A stretch of 64,000 bases of DNA, from NCBI GenBank assembly GCA_032622095.1, contig CP136064.1, forward strand, positions 45,266,573-45,330,572, in the 5' to 3' direction. Positions 19,401-31,190 of the stretch are shown here, piece by piece (position 1 is the first letter of the stretch; each line of letters opens with the position of its first letter). A program made the translations under genes and the position numbers. This stretch comes from Siphonodentalium dalli. Taxonomy: Eukaryota; Mollusca; Scaphopoda; Gadilida; Siphonodentaliidae. A model generated the notes under the pieces. That model was given only the letters and a program-made list of their open reading frames with translations, made no database searches and was not told where the DNA came from.

Positions 19401-22010
19401 TGGTTTAGATATATTAAAGAGTTCAGGGATATGTCTGTCTGTTCTGGGGCCTATACTATAGAATACAATTTTTGTAATAGCAGGCTTATTTGAGCCGTAC
19501 AGAAAGTGTCGAATACTATAGACCACTGTAATATAACAGCGAACGCGATTTCTTGTAAATCACAAAAAGACGGCAAGTGACATATGCGAATGATATGGCA
19601 ATGCCTATTTGTGTCAGTTTGTGAGTGATTTAGTTGATGAATAAAGGTACATTATGTGTGACTAGTTTCCGATACTTGGGTTATTTTGACCACAATTGCG
19701 CACGGTGAAAAGTAATTCCTTCTGTATCGTGTGTATTACTTACCATTTTCAGATGTTTTAACGGTTAGTCGAAAAATGTCGCCAAACACACATATCGGTT
19801 GCCATTAAAATGGCCACATCGACTCTATATAGCAATATTACAAAGGGTGAAACCTGATTTGTCTAGCTAGCTTTGGGCAGGGACAGCGGCTGAAATATTA
19901 GAAGTTGGAACATCAAGACCTTAATAGTTGAAAAGTTTGAGCTACCATGCAGCTGGAAAAATTCACCCATGATGGGGGTGCGACGGCTGTTCTCGGACCT
20001 GGTATTTTCGATCTGTGTCAAGGATGGGTGTTCATTTGGAACTTCCAATGTGGACCAACACTCCCTCGCCCAGGGTCTCCGGGGACATCTAACCTCGATT
20101 TTAAAACACATATATATCACCATCTACTTAAACTATACCTAATTATCGGTACCTTCCATTTATACCCAACTAAGTGGCTGAATTTAAGTAAACATATGAC
20201 ATTTGGTTTATAACCAACACGCACTACTACATTGGTAAGTTAAGGATCAGGGGAACCCGATTTGTTTCTAATAATTCACTCATGGAACATTCTGTGTGTC
20301 ACTCTTGGCCAAATTAAATTGTTTAGACCACAAAGTGAACGCAAATTTCTTGAGCACACAAATGCTATGCTATGCGGTTCAAATAGGTTACATAATGTCA
20401 TGGTAAATATTTGGGGTCTACTGATTCTTAACGCAACTTAGCCTGAAATTATCAGTAACTGTTTCAACACGAACTGCCACCACCCCAGATTCACCGCGTA
20501 TCCGTGTACCTTCGCACAAATATCGTTTATATATACGTTTTGAGCCCAAGCCGGACAATTTACTGTAACTCTTTAATTCCATTCATAATTAAAATCTAGG
20601 CCGCTGACATGGATATCTCCTTATAACTCCATTGAGCGTAAAACATCTCAATGGGTTAACAATTGAGATTCCGTGACCGCATTACAAAGAACATGTACAC
20701 AGCTAATCGCACTCACCATTATCCCCACGAAGAATCGTCGTTGGTCACGGCGTGAACAATCAATAATGTAGCCTGTGCAGTTGTAATCTAATAATGAATT
20801 TTTACAAAAATGGTATTATAGCTGTACTATAGAACCCGCTTAGCCAGTACTTTATCATTCCGTATTGCGATTTTTTACATATTACAAAGCTGTAGCGTTC
20901 GCGTACTATGAAAACGTGCAAAGGTGAAACTTTCAGGCCCCCTTTTTCTCCACCAAATGCAAAGATTTTCCGGTCAAGTGAATCCCGGTATATAGATGGT
21001 TCGCCAAAAAAGATCATATAAGTCATTACATGTCAATGTATTTTGCATATAATGAAAGAAATACACTGATAGAAATACAGTCGAATACTATAGAACACAA
21101 AATATGTATTACTAAATTAGTAAATCACAAATTTTTTATTTAATTTGTTTTTCAAAATTTTAAATTTTTTAGCAAGAAGTTCAATCTAAAAATCTAAAAA
21201 GAAAATAGAAAATTTTAAAATTAAATTAAAAAACAAATTGTTGCTATAGCCCAGTCTGCTGGGTAGCATCACAAAACTCACCCTCCTTGGAGCTTATTCT
21301 GCAGACTGCATATGACCGTCTTATTTTCAAGTTTCTATTTACACGCAGTACATGTATTTGTATGAATGCTTGACCTGGGTCTGGCCTTAGCACAGTACCT
21401 AGCCCAATAACTCAGCTCATGGAAATGAAAATTAGTTTTGTGATACATAGTGGATTTCAGCTGAATACCTGTATTGTTGGAGAGTTAATTGCCAGGTGGT
21501 GTTGCCCTAATAATTTTTTCAAAAATCATAATTGACATAAATTCATGTGATACTATGGGACACATCTAAAGTTACACTTTCTGTGATGAAAAGAAGGTAC
21601 ACTAATGCTTTTATATTTGTTTACATGTATAATGAGCATTATGAGCTACCTTAGACAATATTTGGGGAAGAATCAATCAATAATTTACTGATCAGCACAT
21701 GTATTCTGTGTGTTATTTTGGGTTTTTCCAGGTATTTGTTTAGAACCTGTTTCGTATTGTTACAAAAGTTGGAATGACTTAGAAAAACCAGAAATGGAAA
21801 TAGGGTAACTGTAATACTGACCATCAAGCTTAAATGGTGTGATATTACATATTTGGAGGTAAAAAGGGGGATGAAATTGGAAAAATATTTTTTCCTTCAA
21901 ATATGGGGGTGGTGGGTACCCAAGAGCCGGAAAAAAGTTTTTTCAGCCTAATGTCATGTCACTTTTTTCCGACCCCCCCTGCATGTACCGGTAATGGTAT
22001 AAATAAAACA
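19401..22010. other. Intergenic or intronic sequence, no gene seen
   Basis: AT-rich, with an A/T-only stretch near 21110-21240 and a decayed half of the twin-hairpin MITE at 21244-21306. One short acceptor-to-donor segment (about 21732-21807) has a short open frame, but it does not resemble a known module. Confidence 0.5.
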
Positions 22011-22100
22011 TCTCCCTTGTGTCTGGGTGAATCAAATTTACACCACCCGTGATTAAAACCACTCGTGATGTAAATTTAATTCACCCAGACGCAATGGGGA
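22011..22100. repeat. Palindromic MITE fragment
   Basis: 'cccttgtgtctgggtgaatc' and 'aaatttacaccaccc' pair with 'gatgtaaatttaattcaccc' and 'agacgcaatggg'. It is a near-perfect hairpin of about 85 nt. Confidence 0.75.
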
Positions 22101-23339
22101 TATTCTATAAGTATATATAATACGCTATGTTCAGCGTGAAACAAATATTGTACATTGTATTATATCTTTGCGTACATTGACTTTTGGTTTCGAACTGAGT
22201 TGTACCGAACTATATATATGCATATAAAGACATGTGTTCACGACAAAGTGCACATGCAACCCTCACTAACACGAAACGTGTGAAAGGGCGTGGTCAGTCG
22301 AGTATTATTTTTGTTTATACAGAAAGTCGTTCGCGTATCTCAATTATCGAGGTTTTTCGGGATTGTTCATCGTTATGATAGTAGTTCGCCATGTATATAT
22401 AATTACAACTACTTTCGCTTTGACTAAAATGCGTGCATTTGATTGGTCAAGGCCCTTAGATACGCTTGGTAGCGACAATATCTATCAGTGGAGGGAAGTG
22501 TCGTTTCCCGCATCACTGGGGGTAGTGATACCTTAAAAAGTTCGCAAACCAAGTCGAATATCCATGGGGCGAATTTACCCGGATTTTTATTTTGTCCACC
22601 AATCAAATCGCAAGAAATCACTTCCGTTTCTAGTGGTAACGCAAGACGCCAAATATCAGCGAAAAATTATCGCCGATTAAACAGCAAAATAGTACATTAA
22701 TTTATTTGGGGATAAAAGAATGTATTACATAACTATTCCACCATTAGTATTAGCATTTATCCAGCTTCGTGCCAATAATAATATGACATGGCAGTGGTCA
22801 TGAGAGCATAGCATGCACCTTTGTAGCGACTGTTTACTTTTCGAGTCGCCGGAGACCACAAATTCGGTGGCGAAGTTTGAGAACACCGCTTCGGAATCGC
22901 TATCGAATCGGACTGCCTTTATGACAATACATGTTCTAGAATCGTTTTAAATAAGTGAAATTTTACACCAGCAAGTACAGTTTAATAGTTTACGGGTGTG
23001 GTCTCTTGCTTTTGTGTAGTTGGAATGTCGGAAACCGCGATCGAATTGTGTGTGTTCATCTCTAACTTCCGGTCGGTCGCCCAATTTATTCTCGACCCAA
23101 TTTCCCATTTCGGTTAAAAGAGCAGCTGAGTCCAGACACAAATATCACTTGGGTATTTTTACTATTTTAGTGTTTTTAATATAGTTTCTTTAAAAAGAAC
23201 TTGTTTAATCACCAACTAATATGCGGATTGTCGTAATTATATTCGCGAAATTATACAGTATGTAATTCGGCATCCGACACTTCTATACGCCGACAGATGC
23301 ATCGAAAACGACGTTGATTGCATATTTCTAAACTGTTTT
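22101..23339. other. Stretch without a recognisable gene
   Basis: It contains no repeat family that I can match elsewhere in the window and no convincing spliced frame. Some sub-stretches (22440-22560, 22800-23130) are less AT-rich than average. Confidence 0.4.
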
Positions 23340-23432
23340 AAGTCAGTTAATGAACCCGCGACTGGACATGAAGATACTGGAAGATGTTCTATTTTACGAA
23401 TGTCCAGTCTCTCACCCATTAACACTGACTTA
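23340..23432. repeat. 93-nt imperfect hairpin
   Basis: The left arm 'taagtcagttaatg' and 'cgactggacat' pair with 'atgtccagtc' and 'cattaacactgactta' on the right. The internal loop is around the cccgcg segment and the terminal loop around 'gatactggaagatgttc'. The size is like that of a MITE remnant or a microRNA precursor, and the sequence alone cannot say which. Confidence 0.5.
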
Positions 23433-26383
23433 TTGGATGTTCCCACTATATGACATGCTATATACTCATCGTGTCGTATTGTTTCGCCCCATGGGGTCTC
23501 AATACAAACCCAATTCGGATACGGATAAACGGACACCCGGTTAGCTACATGAACGGCACCATGCGTGTTTGTGATGAAGACCTTATAGTATCTTTCATTC
23601 GCCTTTATGGATTCGTATTTCAGATGCGATACATAGTCCAACTGATCAGTCTCATATACACACGAAAACACGCGAAACCTCCACCAAACTATGTAAGTAC
23701 TATGCATATGTACTGCATGCATGCACATAAGATCCGGTGTTAGTGAAGTCTTGATCTGCGACATTGACATATATATGGGACGACAGTGGTCCCACCATAA
23801 TTTTGAAAACATGCGAGCGCGGAGCTTTTAATTTATATATTTATATTGAAAATGACACGGGTTTTTAAAACTCTGTTCAATCCTATGCTTCATTGACATA
23901 TTCATCTATATACTGGCAAATTGTCAGGAAGGCCTGGGCTTATAGTATATACTAGTGAATAGATTTTCTCGAAAATTTGTCTGAGCAAAAGCAGAAACAC
24001 TATTGAAATAATTCGCTAAAAATTGGTAAATGGTTAGATCTGGGAGAACCGACTGTCATCGGGTGCATGGGTAGATATCCTCCTTCTCGTGGACGCACAA
24101 AAATTTCGTCTGTTGTACGAAGATAAACACACATATTCGCATATTATATACGTGAAAAGTTCTTTCCCATTCAATCCGGTGTTGATGACACCTTCTGTGT
24201 TGGCGACCCCAGGTACACGAGGATGGTATTGTACTAATAAGATACCACCTGCGTGAACCGCTTTTTTCCGTTTGTTAGTGTAGCTGATTTCTGATGACAT
24301 GGAAAGCGGACATTTTGGCGGCCATCCTATATTTTGTGGAAAAAAAAGAAATGCTCAGTTCTGCTACCAATCCAGTAAAGATACTGTCCATAACGACAAG
24401 AGTATAGTTATCCATTGTGCAAAAAAAAACGTCACAAACATGCAGGAGTGTGATAGGATATAGGATATTTTATTTCAATATACACATTTATCATTATTAC
24501 ATAATACATTTTACAATTGTATTGTATATTCGAGGGGATGACATAGTCTTGCTAGAATGTCATCATGGCACCCCCTTACAGGGTGGGTGCCTCATCGGAT
24601 TGAGAAATAGGGAAACGGATTTTGTTCAATAGCTTTAAGAGGTTTAAATTTTTCTGCAAAAGTGACAAATGTCGAGATAAACAAATTATTTTTAAATATC
24701 ACCAGATGGTATGACGTTACTACATAGTGTAATAACTAATCACCACAGGGTGCATGTAGATAACATGTTTCGTTAGATATTTCTTATAATTGTAGTGGAC
24801 AATATCAATATAGAAAAATCTAATGTTTTGGCGACCATCTTGGATATTGTGGAAAATCTCAAAATACTCGACCCTGTCAGCTGTCCTGTAAAGATAATCT
24901 GCATGAGGACACCCTAAACTATAGATATCCGTCGAGACAAAAAATGAATACTCCAAAACCAATGTATGTGCCTCGGCGGTCGGGCAAAACTTTTCATACA
25001 TGTCCATGGGTTCAGAATAATATTTCGGAATCGTCAGTCAACTAAATGGAGTATAGTACTTACACTGTGAATTAAAACTCGATGGAGATTACACGTCGGG
25101 CCTTCTTATTTCACTTTTAAATTATTTGCTCAAATTCAAAATTCCGTCGAATTAACATGCGAATGTGTTTATAGATCATGTGCAGACGTGTTTGATTGAT
25201 TTCTTATAATGTTCATAATCTATAGACTAAACATAAATAGTAAGTGAAACATCAACCATCAAAGCTACTACATAATTATATAATCTGTTTGAAATAACGA
25301 AAACATAAAATGTCTTTGTTGTCGATATGGGTGGAATTTTGGTATATATGCCACGTGCAATCAAACTCATGGTGAAACTGACAATGGCCTTGTAGAGATC
25401 GGATAAAATTCTCGCCAATTTTTAATTCGAAGTTTAGTACGATCTCCTAAAATTGACAAACTCAAAACCTTTGGAAAAAATCTACGTTTGTATTGACGTT
25501 TCGATTTTATTTTGACTGATCGGACACACAGTTGTGATCGCTCACGTCTACGGGTATACAAAAGACACTATTATACGTTGACCAAAATGATCACCCATAT
25601 CGACCCAAGTGTACCTAAAAATCTAGATTGCACCATCAATTGATGAACGTTTTCAGCTGAATGCTTTATTCTCTGATCGAAATAATGATATCGATAAATG
25701 GAAAGTACATACACAGAAGATGGAGAGGAGGAACATAATGCATTATATACACAATATACAGTGATCTCCCAATTGACATGGCATGGCGCATGTTCATCAT
25801 CGTTTTTATCATCATTATTATCAATTTAATTTTGACATCAGAGTCATCTTCATAATCATAATAATCATCATCATGTTCGTTATCGTCATAGTCGTTATAT
25901 CTAACAGAAACACAATATTAATACAACACCAAAAAAAACAAAACAATAACACCAACAACACCGGAAAAAAAACCCCACCCGGCCGCAGTCCATGTTGGTA
26001 TTCATGGATCGGGAGGCAACCACGTCACGTACACACTTAGTCTAATGTACCCTAAATATAGTTTGTGTTTCTTTAATTTCCGCTTCGCACTAAAGTCTGG
26101 AACATCATGTATATAACATATACTTAAAGATGTATTCGGGGTTACTGATGTCGTGTAACCATTCTTGCTTGATAAACACCATAATGCATAACACATGTTT
26201 AAGCTGGGTAAGTTAAGTCTAGAATTAATTTTAGCTAAAGAGATAATTGGGGACAATTAAATTGACAGAAAACATTTTGGTTGATAATTTTATAACATGT
26301 GGACATGTGTCGACTTCGGATTCCAGTAAAACTGTTCAGCGACACAAAGCTACTGGTCTTGTTAGAAATAGACTTTATAAAAC
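23433..26383. other. AT-rich stretch, no gene seen
   Basis: No splice-bounded coding segment is recognised. A weak ATC-rich region lies at 25783-25890 and an A-rich region at 25925-25975. Confidence 0.5.
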
Positions 26384-26848
26384 ATATGTGACCCGCCATA
26401 TCAAATCCAGTCGTAAGTCGGGATTGTTTTTACCCTGTGCCAATGCATTCTCTTATATATGCGAGTCGACCATAGGTCGCCTCGCATATATAAGAGAATG
26501 CATTGGCCTAACAATTTTTTACAATTTTAATAATTTTTTCTTGTATTCTTTAACAATTTTATAATTTCACCCATACAGAGCCCCAGACAAACATGAGCAG
26601 ACGACACTCTTCTATATGCTTCTATATATGTGTGGGGCTCCCTGCAGGGTAATGGATGTTATTTATTTTATGTCCTAAAAATTGTAAGATACATTTATTT
26701 AAAAAAAATGATAAAAAATTGTTAGGGCAATACTATCTCTTATATATGCGAGGCGACCTATGGTCGACTCGCATATATAAGAGAATGCATTGGCACAGGG
26801 TAAAAAAATCCCGACTTACGACTGGATTTGATATGGCGGGTCGCATAT
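26384..26848. mobile_element. Chimeric foldback MITE sharing the hairpin module of the piggyBac-type MITEs
   Basis: The outer inverted ends are 'gacccgccatatcaaatcca' with 'gtcgtaagtcgggattg' and the inverse at 26800-26845. They are unlike the CCCTTTACCC ends of the other family. Immediately inside are 'ccctgtgccaatgcattctc' and the same two hairpins found at 12450-12849. A further palindrome (gagcccca ... tggggctc, about 26579-26638) sits in the middle. Confidence 0.78.
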
Positions 26849-26996
26849 TGGTGCAGTATCTAGAGGTATCGAACCCTGAATACACCTTCAAATTCATCCG
26901 ACATCCTTAAGTTTATATATGGTCATCCTGTACAATACGTATCGTATACTTGTCCATAATTGTTGTTGTTATATATCGTTTGTTATAGTACAAATA

Positions 26997-28016
26997 CGGA
27001 TTAACTGTCATGTGGACTGTTTTTATGGAGATGTAACGGTGAGGTAAGTGGACATAACTTGTGTAAAACCCGAAGGGTTTTACATACAAGTTATGTCCAC
27101 TTACCTCACCGTTACATCTCCATAAAAATAGTCCACATGACAGTTAATCCTTATATTTATATACATTTAGCGAAAAAGCCACTTTTGTAAATATATTTAA
27201 ATCTAAAAGTGTATCGTGACAAGATCAGCCCAAAATACCCAATAGCACCCTTGGCAAAAGTTAATAGGAACAATTTCTCTTCATGTTGAAACCCGATGAT
27301 GTATTAAGTCAATCCTGCGCGAGTCAAAATGCGCCCAAAGCAGTACGCGTTCGTCTTTCCAAACCTAATGACGTATCGATGGTGTTATTAGCTTGGTGTT
27401 ATGATGCGTTGCGCATTCACCGAGAAATAACTGCAAGTAGCCACGTGGGCGCCGACCAATCAGAATGCTGGATTTAGTGATGACAACACTTAGTGTGTAA
27501 ATATATAAGGATTAACTGTCATGTGGACTGTTTTTATGGAGATGTAACCGTGAGGTAAGTGGACACAACTTGTGTAAAACCCGAAGGGTTTTACATACAA
27601 GTTATGACCACTTACCTCACGGTTACATCTCCATAAAAATAGTCCACATGACAGTTAATCCTTATATTTATATACATTTAGCGAAAAAGCCACTTTTGTA
27701 AATGTATTTAAATCGAAAAGTGTATCGTGACAAGATCAGCCCAAAATACCCAATAGCACCCTTGGCAAAAGTTAATAGGAACAATTTCTCTTCGTATTGA
27801 AACCCGATGATGTATTAAGTAAATCCTGCGCGAGTCCAAATGCGCCCAAAACATTACGCGTTCGTCTTTCCAAACCCAATGACGTATCGATGGTGTTATG
27901 AGCTTGGTGTTATAAGGCGTTGCGCATTCACCGAGAAATAACTGCAACTAGCCACGTGGGCGCCGACCAATCAGAATGCTGGATTTAGTGATGACAACAC
28001 TTAGTGTGTAAATATG
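26997..28016. repeat. 511-bp unit in tandem, each starting with a ~158-bp palindrome
   Basis: Unit 1 starts at 26998 and unit 2 at 27509, an offset of 511 bp. Each begins 'ggattaactgtcatgtggac', folds back after 'taaaacccgaagggtttta' and ends the hairpin with gtccacatgacagttaatcc (about 27156 and 27662). A GC-richer tail follows, including 'gccacgtgggcgccgaccaa'. The copies differ by scattered substitutions, so the duplication is not an exact recent copy. Confidence 0.88.
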
Positions 28017-28964
28017 TGATGTTGTGCGCATGTGACTGCGATGTTGGTGTGTGAATAGGGTGAAATGGTGTTCTCCTGTGTGCATGCGGCCATGCGCATG
28101 AGATTCGATGAGTGAGAGGTCATGACGGCTGTTGTGTGTGCATGTACATGATGCATGTTTCGTGCCGACAAGAACCTGCGTGTGTCGTTGTGATATAGTC
28201 TTGTATATAGTATTTCTATTAAGGTTATGCCATTATAACCGGACAGTTTGAAGAAAAATTTACCATAAAATGCGTAATTCATAAACTTAAGCTAAACAAT
28301 AGTTCGTCGATGGGCTTCTAAAAGGGCGTACTTGTCATTTTGGCGCGAAACTTTTAATTGCATTTTTGGAATTTTTTCGATTGCATAGGTTCGTCAGTTA
28401 ACTTGTCAATATTTCATGCATTGATACAATTTTTTTGAGTTTTTTAGGGAAATTCGTGGTCTAAAATATCGTATATGGGTTCCCCGCAAAAAAGTTCGTT
28501 AATTCTAAAATGTCGTATATATAATTTATTCTCGAAACCGTTTATGTAAGGATAATTCTGATTGGATTGTGAAGAAGAATAGCCCGAGGGCATATCCTCC
28601 TTATATGAGTGACAGGGACAAACAAGGCCGCGGGAATCGTCAAAAACAAACTATTACACAAGATCGTATGAGCAAGATTTCTGTAATATTCTTCCAAAAA
28701 GTCGCATAACATCATAAAATCACGTTTTATCATCAACTAGAAGATAATTGAATATGAATATGAAAATGAAAACTATTATAACAACTGTGATGTGAGGTGT
28801 TATTGTGCAAAGTTACTTGTAGAGATACCAATTGTTGTTCCCTAGATAAATAGTCTGTTTGTGTCTCTGAAATATTTGATTTCCATGAGGTACGACCTTA
28901 TAGAAGCCCACCGACGATTTGTTCTTATAATTCCAGTTTTTGGTGAACAAAGTGTACCCAATAT
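28017..28964. other. Stretch without a recognisable gene
   Basis: It holds a TG/CA-rich segment (about 28020-28150) and AT-rich sequence. No exon is recognised. Confidence 0.5.
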
Positions 28965-29330
28965 ATACCCATACACACTACAGTGTAGTCTCCCCAGTAT
29001 ATATCCAAACACAGTGTAGTCTCCCCAATATATATATATATATATATATTCATGCACAGTGTAGTCTCTCACCAATATATATCCATACACAGTGTAGTCT
29101 GCCCAATATATATCCATACACAATGTAGTCTCCCCAATATAGTCTCCCCAATAAATATCCATATACAGTGTAGTCTCCTCAATAAATATCCATACACCGT
29201 GTAGTCTGCCCAATATATATCCATACAGTGTAGTCTCCCCAAAATATATCCACACACATTGTAGTCACCCCTATATATATCCATACACATTGTAGTCTTC
29301 CAAATATATATCCATGCACAGTGTAGTAAA
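28965..29330. repeat. ~30-36 bp minisatellite
   Basis: About ten imperfect copies of 'atccatacacagtgtagtct' plus 'ccccaatatat'. Long open frames on the minus strand (rich in Tyr, Trp, Asp, Gly) follow the repeat period and are not genes. Confidence 0.92.
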
Positions 29331-29385
29331 TATCTACACAATTACATACGTTATTTACGAATAACAACTATGTCTTGTTAACGAA

Positions 29386-29559
29386 TTACGCATCTAATTG
29401 CAGATAATCTTCATTTCCATTATATTCATTGGTCAGACAATTGGAATCAACAACGCTGTAATCGTTCCAAACACGTGTGGGGCTGCTGTCCGAAAACGAT
29501 TTCGTGCTATAGTTTATCGACTGCGTATATGACTTTACCGTTGTAATTCCATGTTGCAT
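29386..29559 (-). CDS. Unidentified small ORF or terminal exon with Tyr-rich acidic tail
   Basis: This 57-codon frame ends with NEYNGNEDYLQLDA and a stop (29386-29388). The composition (Ser/Thr/Asn/Asp/Tyr, few rare residues) and the two tyrosine motifs near the C-terminus look more like a cytoplasmic receptor tail than chance. There are possible acceptors just inside (tatacgcag and aaactatag), so the true exon may begin near 29515-29540 instead of the ATG. It lies about 210 bp downstream of the lectin stop on the same strand. The family is not recognised and the feature could be spurious. Confidence 0.25.
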   Translation of the reverse strand: MQHGITTVKSYTQSINYSTKSFSDSSPTRVWNDYSVVDSNCLTNEYNGNEDYLQLDA

Positions 29560-29770
29560 ATGTTTTTATAACTTCACATGTGCTCAATGAATATGTCTTT
29601 GTAAGCTCTCCATTAATAGGGGGAAATAAGGATTGTCACCGTGTTTCTAATATTTCTCAGCAGTTCACACAAGGTCGAGTTAAACATACGGTCGAGTAAA
29701 ACAAACCACTGTTTAACATCGGGGGTCTGTATCAATCAAGAATAAGGTGCATGACCTTTTAATTGCAACA

Positions 29771-30453
29771 CTATGACCACTCACAAACAATTGCCCTGTT
29801 GTATGCCGTACAGGACAAATCATTCATCAATAATCCACCATACCCGTGAGTTCAATGCAAACACCATCTCCAGACGGTTCGCCTATATTCCAGAGGAGAT
29901 AAGGATGTGAATTCTGAACTGATCCCTCTTCGGAGACCCAGACTCCGCCCAGTTTATCTACATTGAGCCAGAATCCCGGTTCGTTGCTTAGAATTGGATT
30001 CCCTTTGATATAATTCATGATCTCCAGGTGATGTTCATGGTTTCTCAGTGCCAATAACTGTCCTCCCTGACCCCTGCATGATGTATATGCATCCATCTTT
30101 CTCACACGTGTTGTTTGTATGCTGAATTTTTCTTTTATTTCAACGCATTTATATCCAGCGCCGCTGGTTTCGGTAGGAATACACAATTCATCAGCTCCAC
30201 ATATATTTGGCGTTGTACATATCCGCCCGGGTATGTGTGATTTATTCACAGCCGTCCCCCACATATTGTTAGGGTCAGTTATCATTAAGCATCTCTTATT
30301 CTTAAAATATATCTTCAAGCAGGTCACGTGATATTCACACAGTTTCTTGCATCTCAAATGGTTCTCTGCAGTTTTTATGAACACAAAGTTCGCTCCAACG
30401 TACACTATAGCTCCGATTAAAGCTGAACAAGACAACACACTAACCGTGTACAT
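29771..30453 (-). pseudogene. C-type lectin with PAN/apple-like and EGF-like N-terminal parts, one-base frameshift
   Basis: A single exon on the minus strand begins at 30453 with a hydrophobic signal-like N-terminus (about residues 1-22). A Cys-rich PAN/apple-like segment follows (about 30-80, with CKKLCEYHVTC). Then comes a short EGF-like part (about 84-111, NICGADELCIP) and a C-type lectin domain from about 115 (CRGQGGQLLALRN, FWLNVDKLGGVW, WNIGEPSGDG). The frame stops at 29827, after GMVDY. The next frame over carries MNDLSC, then VCEWS and a stop at 29771, which is exactly the expected lectin end. A single G missing between 29827 and 29828 (TGG to TG) explains the break. It may be a pseudogene, an allele or an assembly error. 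Such lectins are secreted or surface carbohydrate-binding proteins. Confidence 0.85.
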
Positions 30454-30801
30454 TTTTGATGTATACTGTCCGCATATAAATGCTATAGATGCGCAGTATT
30501 AGCTCAGGCAGAGTAATATCCAATATTGCAGAAAGTCCAAACAACGCCGGTCTTACCGCATTAGAGACTACATCTGAAGTCGGTGAACTGTTTATCCATT
30601 CCCTTGTTCAGATTAATCCTCGCTGATTAATATTTGGCAATGGTGCCGCCAACGAGAGCCACTGCAACAGATAAAAAATATATTGTTCACGTCGGTCCCA
30701 TATAGACATATCTAGACGATTCCTGATACAGAGAAACATCCACCCAGTTAACTATAATGAAAATGAATTTATGACTGGAGTCATATGGGTGTATTTTTGC
30801 A

Positions 30802-31190
30802 CTAACCCTTTACCCAACAGAAGGGCCCTGTGCCAATGCATTCTCTTATGCATGCGAGTCGACCATAGGTCGCCTCGCATATATAAGAGAATGCATTGGC
30901 TTAACACATTAAAAATTATAAAATTGTTAAAGAATGTAAGAAAAAAATGGTAAAAAGTGTTTTTTTAGGCCAATGCATTCTCGTATATATGCGAGGCGAC
31001 CTATGGTCGACTCGCATATATAAGAGAATGCATTGGCACAGGGCATAACTGTAACTATCACAATGTGGTCAAGGAGCCGTTTGCAATGATATCCATATTT
31101 GTATGGTTCTATTGAGACAGACCGAAGATATTTTAGGCTGTTGAAGCTTTATTTGGCCGGTTTTGGCCGGTTTGTTGGGTAAAGGGCTAA
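30802..31190. mobile_element. piggyBac-type MITE, copy 3, at a CTAA target
   Basis: The ends are CCCTTTACCCAACA and its inverse. They are flanked by CTAA on the left (30802-30805) and CTAA on the right (31187-31190) instead of TTAA. The internal hairpins match copies 1 and 2 (about 30830-30900 and 30969-31038). The flanks match the uninterrupted repeat at 18912-19040. Confidence 0.88.

Noticed and set aside
23237-23812. A 191-codon open frame on the minus strand
   Set aside because: Long for chance, but it spans the 93-nt hairpin, has no recognisable motif, no signal peptide, and Met/Tyr/His-rich composition typical of AT-rich noncoding DNA. A homology search would decide.
28842-29367. Tyr/Gly/Trp-rich frames on the minus strand with a repeated WGDY pattern
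   Set aside because: They track the 30-36 bp minisatellite and overlap each other in several frames.
30460-30482. A TATA-like word upstream of the lectin start on the minus strand
   Set aside because: It lies only about 20 bp before the ATG, leaving no room for a normal leader, so it is not called as a promoter.
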